Positions 15,613 through 23,727 of a stretch of DNA of 37,338 nucleotides are shown piece after piece; the first letter of the stretch is position 1, and the number at the start of each line of letters is the position of its first letter. The translations under genes and the position numbers were made by a program. The DNA lies in assembly GCA_900551075.1 (NCBI GenBank), contig URVB01000036.1, forward strand, positions 1-37,338. The letters are read 5' to 3'. Origin of the DNA: an uncultured Blautia sp. Its GTDB lineage: Bacteria; Bacillota; Clostridia; Lachnospirales; Lachnospiraceae. The notes under the pieces are model-generated. The model saw only the letters and a program-made list of their open reading frames with translations. It was not told the DNA's origin and did not search any database.

Positions 15613-16716
15613 GTGGAAATTAATGGAATCGTGAAAGAAGTTATTTCACAGTTTGCATTTCCTGGAACGATAAAAGAATGTATTCCATATGGAAGCGGAC
15701 ATATCAACGATACATTTTGTCTGACATTTCTGACGGAGAAAGGAGAAAAACGTTATATTCTGCAGAGAATGAATAAAAATATTTTTACGAGGCCGGTAGA
15801 GCTTATGCAGAATGTAAGCGGTGTAACCTCCTGGCTGAAAAAGAAAATTCTCGAAAACGGAGGCGATCTGGAAAGGGAAACCCTGAATCTGCTGAATGAC
15901 CTGACAGGCAAATCCTATTATGTCGATTCTGAGGGGGACTATTGGAGAGTCTACATTTTTATAGAGAATGCCACTTGCTTTGATCTGGTGGAAAATGCGG
16001 ATGATTTTTATCAGAGTGCGGTTGCATTCGGGCATTTCCAGAGACTTTTGGCAGATTATCCGGCACACACGCTTTATGAAACCATCGAGAATTTCCATAA
16101 TACGGTGGAGCGTTTCCGGAAATTCCAGGCAGCTTTGGAAGCGGACGTTTGTGGCCGTGCGGCAGATGTGCAGGAAGAAATCCGGTTTGTGCTGGAGCGG
16201 GAGAAGCTGGCGCACACGCTCTGTGATCTGCAGGACAGCGGAGAGCTTCCTCTTCGGGTTACTCATAATGATACGAAGCTGAACAATATCATGATTGATA
16301 ATGAAACCGGCAAAGCAATCTGTGTTATTGATCTGGATACGGTTATGCCGGGGCTGTCTGTCAATGATTTTGGGGATTCCATACGTTTTGGCGCCAGTAC
16401 GGCAGCGGAGGATGAGAAGGATTTAGATAAGGTTTCCTGTGACCTCCATCTGTATGAGAGTTATGTCAAAGGATTTATCGAAGGCTGTGCAGGCGCACTT
16501 ACAGAAAAGGAATTGGATCTGCTTCCTATGGGCGCTGTTCTGATGACCTTTGAATGCGGAGTCCGTTTTTTGACGGATTATCTGGAGGGGGACCAGTATT
16601 TTAAGGTTCACAGAGAGGGACATAATCTGGACCGGTGCAGGACACAGTTTAAGCTGGTGAAGGATATGGAAGAGAAGCTTCCTCTGATGAAAGCTATTGT
16701 AGAAAAATATAAATAG
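15613..16716 (+). CDS. nahK: N-acetylhexosamine 1-kinase (NahK-like, aminoglycoside phosphotransferase fold)
   Basis: This enzyme would phosphorylate GlcNAc and GalNAc released by the GH112 phosphorylase to their alpha-1-phosphates using ATP. The 367-residue protein has APH-family catalytic elements: the Brenner-type motif RVTHNDTKLNNIM with Asp220, and the metal site VIDLDTVMPG around residues 238-247. The N-terminal FPGTIKECIPYGSGHINDTF matches the start of NahK/homoserine-kinase-like proteins. It begins with GTG directly after the preceding TAA, with GGGAGGAA inside the previous gene, so it is translationally coupled. Position in a full lnp-type cluster makes NahK the best call. A kinase for another sugar is less likely. 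Confidence 0.88.
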   Translation: MEINGIVKEVISQFAFPGTIKECIPYGSGHINDTFCLTFLTEKGEKRYILQRMNKNIFTRPVELMQNVSGVTSWLKKKILENGGDLERETLNLLNDLTGKSYYVDSEGDYWRVYIFIENATCFDLVENADDFYQSAVAFGHFQRLLADYPAHTLYETIENFHNTVERFRKFQAALEADVCGRAADVQEEIRFVLEREKLAHTLCDLQDSGELPLRVTHNDTKLNNIMIDNETGKAICVIDLDTVMPGLSVNDFGDSIRFGASTAAEDEKDLDKVSCDLHLYESYVKGFIEGCAGALTEKELDLLPMGAVLMTFECGVRFLTDYLEGDQYFKVHREGHNLDRCRTQFKLVKDMEEKLPLMKAIVEKYK

Positions 16717-16775
16717 TGCTAAAATAAATGTGTAGTGTGTAAAAGAGCAGAGTATTAGATTAGGAGGAAACTATC

Positions 16776-17792
16776 ATGGCAATTTTGGTAACAGGTGGGG
16801 CTGGTTATATTGGGAGCCATACCGTTGTAGAGCTGCAGAATGCGGGCTATGATGTAGTGGTATTGGACAATCTGAGTAATTCCAGTGAGAAATCCCTGGA
16901 GCGTGTGGAAAAGATTACGGGAAAGCCTGTGAAATTCTACAAAGCGGATATTCTGGACAGGGATGCGTTGAATGAAGTTTTTGAAAAAGAAGAAATTGAT
17001 TCCTGTATTCATTTTGCCGGATTGAAGGCAGTTGGTGAATCTGTGGTGAAGCCATGGGAATATTATGAGAATAATATTGCAGGAACCCTGACGCTTGTGG
17101 ATGTAATGAGAAAGCACGGTATAAAAAATATTATTTTCTCTTCCTCTGCAACGGTTTATGGTGATCCTGCGATCATTCCGATAACAGAAGAGTGCCCTAA
17201 GGGACAGTGTACCAATCCTTACGGCTGGACAAAGTCCATGCTGGAGCAGATTCTGTCAGACATTCAGAAGGCAGATCCGGAATGGAATGTAGTACTTCTT
17301 CGTTACTTTAATCCAATTGGTGCACATAAGAGCGGAACCATAGGTGAGAATCCGAACGGTATTCCGAATAATCTGATGCCGTACATTACACAGGTAGCTG
17401 TAGGCAAGCTGAAGGAGCTGGGCGTATTCGGAAATGATTATGATACACCGGATGGAACTGGCGTAAGAGATTATATTCACGTAGTAGATCTTGCAAAGGG
17501 CCATGTGAAAGCCCTGAAGAAAATTGAAGATAATTCCGGTTTAAGCATTTACAACCTGGGAACCGGAAAAGGTTACAGCGTTCTGGATATTGTGAAGAAT
17601 TTTGAAGCTGCTACCGGAGTGAAGATTCCGTATGTGATTAAGGAGCGCCGTCCGGGCGATATTGCAACCTGTTATTCCGATGCATCCAAGGCAGAGAGAG
17701 AGCTTGGCTGGACTGCGGAATATGGAATTAAAGAGATGTGTGGGGATTCCTGGAATTGGCAGTCCCACAATCCGAATGGATATGAGGAATAA
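16776..17792 (+). CDS. galE: UDP-glucose/UDP-N-acetylglucosamine 4-epimerase
   Basis: GalE interconverts UDP-galactose and UDP-glucose with bound NAD+. This 338-residue, full-length protein has the Rossmann motif GGAGYIG (7-13), SSSATVYG with catalytic Ser124, and Y149-G-W-T-K153. In RRPGDIATCYSDASK residue 299 is Cys. The equivalent residue is Tyr299 in E. coli, which excludes N-acetylated sugars, and Cys307 in human GALE, which accepts UDP-GlcNAc/GalNAc. Dual use is therefore predicted and fits the pathway, in which GalNAc must be turned into GlcNAc. TAGGAGGAAAC precedes ATG 16776. It is the last gene of the cluster and is followed by a strong terminator. Confidence 0.95.
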   Translation: MAILVTGGAGYIGSHTVVELQNAGYDVVVLDNLSNSSEKSLERVEKITGKPVKFYKADILDRDALNEVFEKEEIDSCIHFAGLKAVGESVVKPWEYYENNIAGTLTLVDVMRKHGIKNIIFSSSATVYGDPAIIPITEECPKGQCTNPYGWTKSMLEQILSDIQKADPEWNVVLLRYFNPIGAHKSGTIGENPNGIPNNLMPYITQVAVGKLKELGVFGNDYDTPDGTGVRDYIHVVDLAKGHVKALKKIEDNSGLSIYNLGTGKGYSVLDIVKNFEAATGVKIPYVIKERRPGDIATCYSDASKAERELGWTAEYGIKEMCGDSWNWQSHNPNGYEE

Positions 17793-17808
17793 AAAGTAGA
17801 ATCAAAAG

Positions 17809-17848
17809 TGAAGGCCCCTGTCTTATGCGTCGAGGGCCTTCATTCTTT
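17809..17848 (+). terminator. Terminator after galE, probably bidirectional
   Basis: TGAAGGCCC and GGGCCTTCA form a perfect 9-bp stem (17809-17842) followed by TTCTTT. On the other strand the stem is followed by CTTTTG, so it may also stop the convergent DUF1846 gene. Confidence 0.75.
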
Positions 17849-17869
17849 ATGTACGCCCACAGGGCGGTG

Positions 17870-19348
17870 CTATTTATATTTTTTCTGTTTTTCGAAGGTT
17901 GGTTCGCAGGTCAGATCAATGCCGAGCTTTCGTAGTTCCCAGATATCTACCGAAGAAATCATAACGGTAGTATGTGCCTGACAACCCTTCAGCCTGCGGA
18001 GCTGTTCCAGAGCCAGACGTGCCTCAGGATTGCTGGCGGCACTGACAGACAGGGCAATGAGAGTTTCATCCGTGTGAAGGCGTGGATTTTTGCTTCCAAG
18101 ATATTTGGTTTTTAATTCCTGGATAGGACGGATGGCATCCGGAGAAATCACATGATGCTTATGATTAATTCCGGCCAGCTCTTTTAAGGCGTTCAGAAGC
18201 AGTGCCGAGGAAGCGCCCAGAAGGTCAGAGGTTTTTCCGTATACGATATTTCCGTCGGGAAGCTCCAGTGCAGCAGCCGGTGCGCCGGTTTTTTCCTCGA
18301 TTTGCAGACTGGCTGGAACAACTTTGCGGTCTTCTATGGATGCATGGGCCTGTTTCAGGAGCAGTTCAATCTTGTAAGCCTCCTCTTCCTTGCCGGTTCC
18401 GGAAGCCAGTGCAGCCATACTTTTATAGTAACGGCGGATGATTTCCTGGCGGGAGGCCTCCCTGCAGGCTTCGTCATCTATGATGCAGTTTCCGGCCATA
18501 TTGACGCCCATATCTGTGGGGGATTTGTAAGGGCATTTGCCGATGATCTTTTCGAACATTGCCTGAAGTACCGGAAAAATTTCCACGTCACGGTTGTAGT
18601 TGACTGTGGTGATGCCGTATGCTTCCAGATGAAAGGGGTCGATCATATTGACATCATTCAGGTCGGCAGTGGCAGCTTCATAGGCAAGATTTACCGGATG
18701 CTTCAGAGGAATATTCCAGATGGGGAATGTTTCAAATTTTGCGTATCCGGCACTGATGCCGCGTTTGTATTCATGGTAAAGCTGGGAGAGGCAGGTTGCC
18801 ATTTTTCCGCTTCCGGGTCCCGGCGCTGTGATGACTACCAGAGGCCGGGTGGTTTCGATGTACTCATTTTTGCCGTAGCCCTCGTCGCTGACGATCAGTG
18901 AGGTGTTGCTGGGGTATCCCGGAATCGTATAGTGGATATAGACCGGAATTCCCATTTTTTCCAATCTGTTTTTGAATAAATCCGCGCTTTCCTGGCCTGC
19001 ATAACGGGTAATGCATACACTGCCTACATAGAGTCCTCTTTCTTTGAATTCTTCAATCAGACGAAGCACATCCACATCATAAGTAATGCCCAGATCTCCG
19101 CGCACTTTATTTTTGTCGATGTCAGCCGCACTGATGACAATGACGATTTCTGCCTGGTCGCTGAGCTGCATCAGCATGCGCAGCTTACTGTCGGGCTCAA
19201 AACCGGGAAGGACTCTGGAGGCATGATAATCATCAAATAATTTACCGCCGAATTCCAGATAAAGCTTGTTGTCAAATTGGCTGATACGCTCACGGATGTG
19301 CTCAGACTGCATCGTAAGGTATTTTTCGTTGTCAAATCCTATCTTCAT
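17870..19348 (-). CDS. DUF1846 family protein of unknown function
   Basis: This 492-residue protein matches the conserved DUF1846 family, widespread in Firmicutes and usually about 500 residues long. It begins MKIGFDNEKYLTMQSEHI, has an internal glycine loop LVVITAPGPGSGKMATCLSQ that resembles a nucleotide-binding P-loop, and conserved blocks SPTDMGVNMAGNCI and ETLIALSVSAASNPEA. Nothing in the sequence gives a substrate. The N-terminal third looks like an alpha/beta domain with several repeated strands (AEIVIVISAADID). GAAAGGAAAAC precedes the ATG. It is a monocistronic gene between galE and ftsH, convergent with galE. I do not infer a role in sugar use from the position. Confidence 0.88.
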   Translation of the reverse strand: MKIGFDNEKYLTMQSEHIRERISQFDNKLYLEFGGKLFDDYHASRVLPGFEPDSKLRMLMQLSDQAEIVIVISAADIDKNKVRGDLGITYDVDVLRLIEEFKERGLYVGSVCITRYAGQESADLFKNRLEKMGIPVYIHYTIPGYPSNTSLIVSDEGYGKNEYIETTRPLVVITAPGPGSGKMATCLSQLYHEYKRGISAGYAKFETFPIWNIPLKHPVNLAYEAATADLNDVNMIDPFHLEAYGITTVNYNRDVEIFPVLQAMFEKIIGKCPYKSPTDMGVNMAGNCIIDDEACREASRQEIIRRYYKSMAALASGTGKEEEAYKIELLLKQAHASIEDRKVVPASLQIEEKTGAPAAALELPDGNIVYGKTSDLLGASSALLLNALKELAGINHKHHVISPDAIRPIQELKTKYLGSKNPRLHTDETLIALSVSAASNPEARLALEQLRRLKGCQAHTTVMISSVDIWELRKLGIDLTCEPTFEKQKKYK

Positions 19349-19521
19349 TTGTCGTTTTCCTTTCCCATCACACTTACGTAACTATTTGTATCCTCATAGT
19401 TACCATATCATTTCCTTAGTATACTACAAAACAGAATATTTGTGGTAATAATTTTTTGAAATTTCGGGACTCATGTATGACAATATTGGGGGAAATTTCA
19501 CAGGAAATTCATAACTCCCGG

Positions 19522-19550
19522 TTGATTTATCCTGTAAATCTCTTTATAAT
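19522..19550 (+). promoter_or_regulatory. Sigma-A promoter of ftsH
   Basis: TTGATT (19522-19527), a 17-base spacer and a perfect TATAAT (19545-19550) lie 28 bases before the ATG, so the leader is short. The rest of the divergent gap 19349-19521 holds no other clear feature. Confidence 0.75.
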
Positions 19551-19577
19551 AAATAAGATAACAAGAGGAGGAACAAA

Positions 19578-21539
19578 ATGGATAATCATATGGACAATAA
19601 ACCGAATGGAAATCGTCCTGATAAAAACAATCCCGGAAATCAGGGACCAAATAAAAATCATCAGTCAATTCTGGCGTTTCTGATCTGTCTTCTGGTCACA
19701 TTGGTATGCCTGAGCCTGTTTACCAATATGCTCAAAGACAATTCAAGTGAGATTACCTACGACAAATTTATTGACATGGTAGAAAAGGATCAGGTCAAAG
19801 AGGTGACGCTTCAGTCCGGAACCCTGACAATTGTGCCGAAGACACAGCTATCCCCATATCAGGAATTGAAATATTATACGAATCAGATGGAGGATGAGGC
19901 GGCACTTACCAAGCGTCTGGAAGGTAAGGATATTATATTCAGCGCTGAGCCTCCGGATGCTATGGGAGAGTTTCTCTCCATGATGCTGAGCGTACTGCTT
20001 CCGACAGTCCTGCTGTTTGCAATGCTGATGTTTTTCATGCGCCGTATGAATAAGGGCGGCGGAGTGATGGGTGTGGGAAAGAGCCGCGCCAAGGCTTACA
20101 TTCAAAAGGAAACGGGAATTACCTTCAAGGATGTGGCCGGCCAGGATGAGGCGAAGGAATCGCTGCAGGAGGTGGTGGATTTTCTTCACAATCCGGGCAA
20201 ATATACCACCATTGGGGCAAAGCTTCCGAAGGGAGCATTGCTGGTAGGACCTCCGGGAACCGGCAAAACACTGCTTGCCAAGGCTGTGGCCGGAGAAGCG
20301 CATGTTCCGTTTTTCTCTCTGTCCGGTTCTGAATTTGTGGAAATGTTCGTGGGTGTAGGCGCTTCCCGCGTGCGGGACCTGTTTGAAGAAGCGAAGAAGA
20401 ATGCACCGTGTATTGTATTTATTGATGAGATTGATGCAATCGGCAAGAGCCGGGATTCTCATTACGGCGGAGGAAACGATGAGAGAGAACAGACCTTGAA
20501 TCAGCTTCTTGCAGAAATGGATGGCTTTGATACTTCAAAGGGGCTTTTGATCCTTGCTGCGACGAACCGTCCGGAGGTATTGGACCCCGCACTGCTGCGT
20601 CCGGGCCGCTTTGACCGCCGTGTCATTGTGGACCGTCCGGATCTGAAGGGACGTGTGGATATTCTGAAGGTACATGCGAAGGATGTGCTTCTGGATGAGA
20701 CCGTAGATTTTGATGCCATAGCACTTGCAACCTCAGGGGCCGTCGGGTCTGACCTTGCCAATATGATCAATGAGGCTGCGATTCTGGCGGTTAAGAGCGG
20801 AAGAAGAGCTGTTTCCCAGAAGGATCTTCTGGAATCTGTGGAAGTCGTGCTGGTAGGCAAAGAGAAAAAAGACCGTATCTTAAGTGAGCAGGAGCGGCGC
20901 ATTGTGTCCTATCATGAGGTCGGCCATGCTTTGGTCAGCGCACTGCAGAAGGATGCGGAGCCTGTACAGAAGATTACCATTGTACCGCGTACTATGGGTG
21001 CTCTTGGTTATGTGATGCATGTGCCTGAGGAGGAGAAATTCCTGAATACACAGAAGGAATTGGAGGCAATGCTGGTCGGATATCTCGGAGGCCGTGCCGC
21101 AGAGGAGATAGTATTTGACACAGTGACAACCGGAGCTGCCAATGATATTGAGCAGGCGACCAAGGTAGCCAGAGCAATGATCACGCAGTATGGTATGTCT
21201 CAGAAATTTGGTCTCATGGGGCTTGCAACCCAGGAAAACCAGTATCTGAGCGGCAGAGTGGTATTAAATTGCGGCGATGATACGGCTACGGAGGTAGACC
21301 ATGAGGTGATGCAGCTTCTGCATGTTTCCTATGAAGAAGCAAAGAGACTTCTGAATGGACATAGACAGGCTATGGATAAGATTGCAGAGTATTTGATCAG
21401 AAAAGAGACGATTACAGGTAAGGAATTTATGAAGATTTTCCGTGCTGTGGAAAAGGGCGTTGAGATTCCGGAGAACCTGGAGGAGCTGGAGCCGGAGACT
21501 CCGGAAGATAAAAAGTCAGAGGAACCGGAAAGCTGCTGA
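19578..21539 (+). CDS. ftsH: ATP-dependent membrane zinc protease FtsH
   Basis: FtsH is a hexameric membrane AAA+ protease that degrades misfolded membrane and some regulatory proteins. The 653-residue protein has an Asn/Pro-rich N terminus, membrane segments at about 31-51 and 133-154, Walker A GPPGTGK (224-230), Walker B IVFIDEID, the pore-loop MFVGVGASRVRDLF and the SRH segment ATNRPEVLDPALLRPGRFD. The zinc site is HEVGH (446-450), a conservative variant of the common HEAGH. The usual PGFTGADLAN helix is SGAVGSDLAN here, which suggests the divergent FtsH-like branch found in Clostridia rather than the main housekeeping copy. GAGGAGG precedes the ATG. The acidic tail (EELEPETPEDKKSEEP) is unstructured. 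Confidence 0.93.
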   Translation: MDNHMDNKPNGNRPDKNNPGNQGPNKNHQSILAFLICLLVTLVCLSLFTNMLKDNSSEITYDKFIDMVEKDQVKEVTLQSGTLTIVPKTQLSPYQELKYYTNQMEDEAALTKRLEGKDIIFSAEPPDAMGEFLSMMLSVLLPTVLLFAMLMFFMRRMNKGGGVMGVGKSRAKAYIQKETGITFKDVAGQDEAKESLQEVVDFLHNPGKYTTIGAKLPKGALLVGPPGTGKTLLAKAVAGEAHVPFFSLSGSEFVEMFVGVGASRVRDLFEEAKKNAPCIVFIDEIDAIGKSRDSHYGGGNDEREQTLNQLLAEMDGFDTSKGLLILAATNRPEVLDPALLRPGRFDRRVIVDRPDLKGRVDILKVHAKDVLLDETVDFDAIALATSGAVGSDLANMINEAAILAVKSGRRAVSQKDLLESVEVVLVGKEKKDRILSEQERRIVSYHEVGHALVSALQKDAEPVQKITIVPRTMGALGYVMHVPEEEKFLNTQKELEAMLVGYLGGRAAEEIVFDTVTTGAANDIEQATKVARAMITQYGMSQKFGLMGLATQENQYLSGRVVLNCGDDTATEVDHEVMQLLHVSYEEAKRLLNGHRQAMDKIAEYLIRKETITGKEFMKIFRAVEKGVEIPENLEELEPETPEDKKSEEPESC

Positions 21540-21550
21540 AATAAAATCCG

Positions 21551-21621
21551 CCCCGGATTGTGTGCTTTGTTTTACGGAAACTTATAGTTTTGTGAAGCAA
21601 TACAGGCATCCGGGGTTTTTT
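21551..21621 (+). terminator. Terminator after ftsH with a long loop
   Basis: CCCCGGAT (21551-21558) pairs with ATCCGGGG (21608-21615), followed by six T. The roughly 50-base loop is unusually long and may hold a secondary hairpin. Confidence 0.65.
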
Positions 21622-21695
21622 GTATCATAGGGCAGTACTCCATACTGTTCTATATTCAGTCAGGATTCTTTATTATATAAAAAAGGAGAGGCTTG

Positions 21696-23564
21696 ATGTT
21701 TCTAATCGAAGAAGAATTAAAAAAACTTCCTGCTAAGCCGGGAGTCTATATCATGCACGGCGAAAACGACGAGATTATCTATGTGGGAAAAGCGGTCAGC
21801 CTGAAGAACCGTGTCCGTCAGTATTTTCAGAGCAGCAGGAATAAAGGTGTGAAGATTGAGCAGATGGTCACGCATATCTCCAGATTTGAATACATTATCA
21901 CGGATTCGGAGCTGGAAGCGCTTGTCCTGGAATGTAATCTGATCAAGGAACACCGTCCGAAATACAATACAATGCTGAAGGATGATAAAAGCTATCCATT
22001 TATTAAGGTAACTGTGCAGGAGGCCTATCCTCGGGTTTTGTTTGCAAGAAGGATGAAGAAGGATAAAAGCCGTTATTTCGGCCCCTATACCAGTGCAGGT
22101 GCAGTGAAGGATGTTATTGAACTGGTGAGAAAGCTCTATCAGGTACGTTCCTGTAACCGGCCGCTGCCAAGGGACTGCGGGAAGGACCGTCCGTGCCTGT
22201 ATCATCATATGAAGCAGTGCATGGCCCCGTGTCAGGGAAATATCAGCCAGGAGGACTATAAGAAAAATATCCGGAAGGTCATACGTTTCCTGAACGGTGA
22301 TTTTCAGGAGACCATTGATAATCTGACAGAAAAAATGGAGAAGGCCTCCGAAGAACTGAGGTTTGAGGATGCGGCCCAATACCGGGATTTAATCCAGAGC
22401 ATCCACAAGATTGGAGAGCGTCAGAAGATTACGGGCTATGGACAGGAGGATAAGGATATTATTGCGGTTGCCATGGATGAAAGTATGGATTTGAGGGAGC
22501 AGGATGCGGTTGTTCAGGTATTCTTTATGCGTGATGGCAAGTTGATCGGAAGGGATCATTTTTACCTGCGTGTGGCCAGGGGCGATAAGGCAGAACAGGT
22601 GTTATCCAGCTTTCTGAAACAGTTTTATGCAGGAACTCCATTTATTCCAAAGGAGGTTATGCTGCAGACGGAGATTGAGGACGCAGAGATCATTGAGGAG
22701 TGGCTTTCTTCCAGAAGGAAACAGAAGGTGTACATCCGCGTGCCCAAAAAAGGGACCAAAGAGAAGCTGGTGGAGCTGGCGAAGGAAAATGCCCGTATGG
22801 TATTGAGCAAAGACAGAGAGCGTATCAAGCGGGAGGAGGGTAGGACGATCGGTGCTGTGCACGAGGTCGAGAAATGGCTTGGGATTTCCGGTATTGTGCG
22901 TATGGAGGCTTTTGATATTTCCAATATCAGCGGCTTTGAGTCTGTAGGCTCTATGGTAGTATATGAAAAAGGAAAACCCAAAAAAAGTGACTACCGTAAA
23001 TTTAAGATAAAATGGGTACAGGGACCCAATGATTATGCCAGTATGGAGGAGGTGCTTACCCGACGTTTTACCCATGAGAGTAATGGTGAATTTGACAGTT
23101 TCGCGAAAATACCGGATCTCTTGCTTATGGATGGCGGCAGGGGACAGGTGAATATTGCCCTTAGTGTTCTGGAAAAGCTGGGGCTTAGTATTCCGGTTTG
23201 CGGTATGGTGAAGGATGATCATCACCGTACGAGAGGCTTATATTTTAACAATACCGAAATTCCAATTGATACAGGAAGCGAGGGCTTTCGGCTGATTACG
23301 AGGATTCAGGATGAGGCGCATCGTTTTGCCATTGAATATCATCGCTCCCTGCGCAGCAAGGAGCAGGTACATTCTGTTTTGGATGATATTCCGGGAATTG
23401 GAGATACCAGGAGAAAGGCTTTGATGCGGCGCTTCAAATCTCTGGAAAATATTCGCGATGCATCTTTAGAGGAGCTTGCCGATACGGAAGCTATGAATGC
23501 AGGAAGCGCCCGGAAGGTATATGAGTTTTTTCACAAAAAGAAAATGGAAGAAAATACGCCGTAA
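21696..23564 (+). CDS. uvrC: Excinuclease ABC subunit C
   Basis: UvrC makes both incisions around DNA lesions in the UvrABC repair complex. The 622-residue protein is full length. The N-terminal GIY-YIG nuclease shows KPGVYIM and IIYVGKAVSLKNRVRQYF. A cysteine cluster region (CNRPLPRDCGKDRPCLYHHMKQC) follows, then a UVR motif (EKASEELRFEDAAQYRDL) and the RNase H-like second nuclease (MEAFDISNISGFESVGSMVV, LLMDGGRGQVNIA). The C-terminal helix-hairpin-helix pair is DDIPGIGDTRRKALMRRFKS. ATG 21696 is preferred to TTG 21693, since AAGGAG then has eight-base spacing. hprK follows under its own promoter. Confidence 0.96.
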   Translation: MFLIEEELKKLPAKPGVYIMHGENDEIIYVGKAVSLKNRVRQYFQSSRNKGVKIEQMVTHISRFEYIITDSELEALVLECNLIKEHRPKYNTMLKDDKSYPFIKVTVQEAYPRVLFARRMKKDKSRYFGPYTSAGAVKDVIELVRKLYQVRSCNRPLPRDCGKDRPCLYHHMKQCMAPCQGNISQEDYKKNIRKVIRFLNGDFQETIDNLTEKMEKASEELRFEDAAQYRDLIQSIHKIGERQKITGYGQEDKDIIAVAMDESMDLREQDAVVQVFFMRDGKLIGRDHFYLRVARGDKAEQVLSSFLKQFYAGTPFIPKEVMLQTEIEDAEIIEEWLSSRRKQKVYIRVPKKGTKEKLVELAKENARMVLSKDRERIKREEGRTIGAVHEVEKWLGISGIVRMEAFDISNISGFESVGSMVVYEKGKPKKSDYRKFKIKWVQGPNDYASMEEVLTRRFTHESNGEFDSFAKIPDLLLMDGGRGQVNIALSVLEKLGLSIPVCGMVKDDHHRTRGLYFNNTEIPIDTGSEGFRLITRIQDEAHRFAIEYHRSLRSKEQVHSVLDDIPGIGDTRRKALMRRFKSLENIRDASLEELADTEAMNAGSARKVYEFFHKKKMEENTP

Positions 23565-23593
23565 ATTGTACCATAGAAATTGCACGGCTTTCG

Positions 23594-23622
23594 TTGAAGT
23601 TTCAGGAGGGATTTGATACAAT
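23594..23622 (+). promoter_or_regulatory. Sigma-A-type promoter of hprK
   Basis: TTGAAG (23594-23599), 17 bases and TACAAT (23617-23622) lie just after uvrC and leave a leader of about 100 bases before hprK. Confidence 0.65.
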
Positions 23623-23693
23623 GATCGTATAAGCAACGAACGCAGATTCGTTCTGGGGAGCCCGTCGTCCGTATGCAGACGAATGCGGCGCAT

Positions 23694-23715
23694 TTTTAAA
23701 ATTACAATTTTAAAA
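23694..23715 (+). repeat. Perfect A/T palindrome abutting the hprK ribosome binding site
   Basis: TTTTAAAATT and AATTTTAAAA are exact inverted copies with AC between them. The 3' arm touches the Shine-Dalgarno GGAG. It could form a weak hairpin or a protein-binding site. The preceding leader has further short inverted repeats (GAACG / CGTTC). Confidence 0.45.
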
Positions 23716-23727
23716 GGAGATAAACAT

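Noticed and set aside
18302..18901. 199-codon open frame on the plus strand opposite the DUF1846 gene
   Set aside because: It is a shadow of the DUF1846 frame, with no start signal and no recognisable domain.
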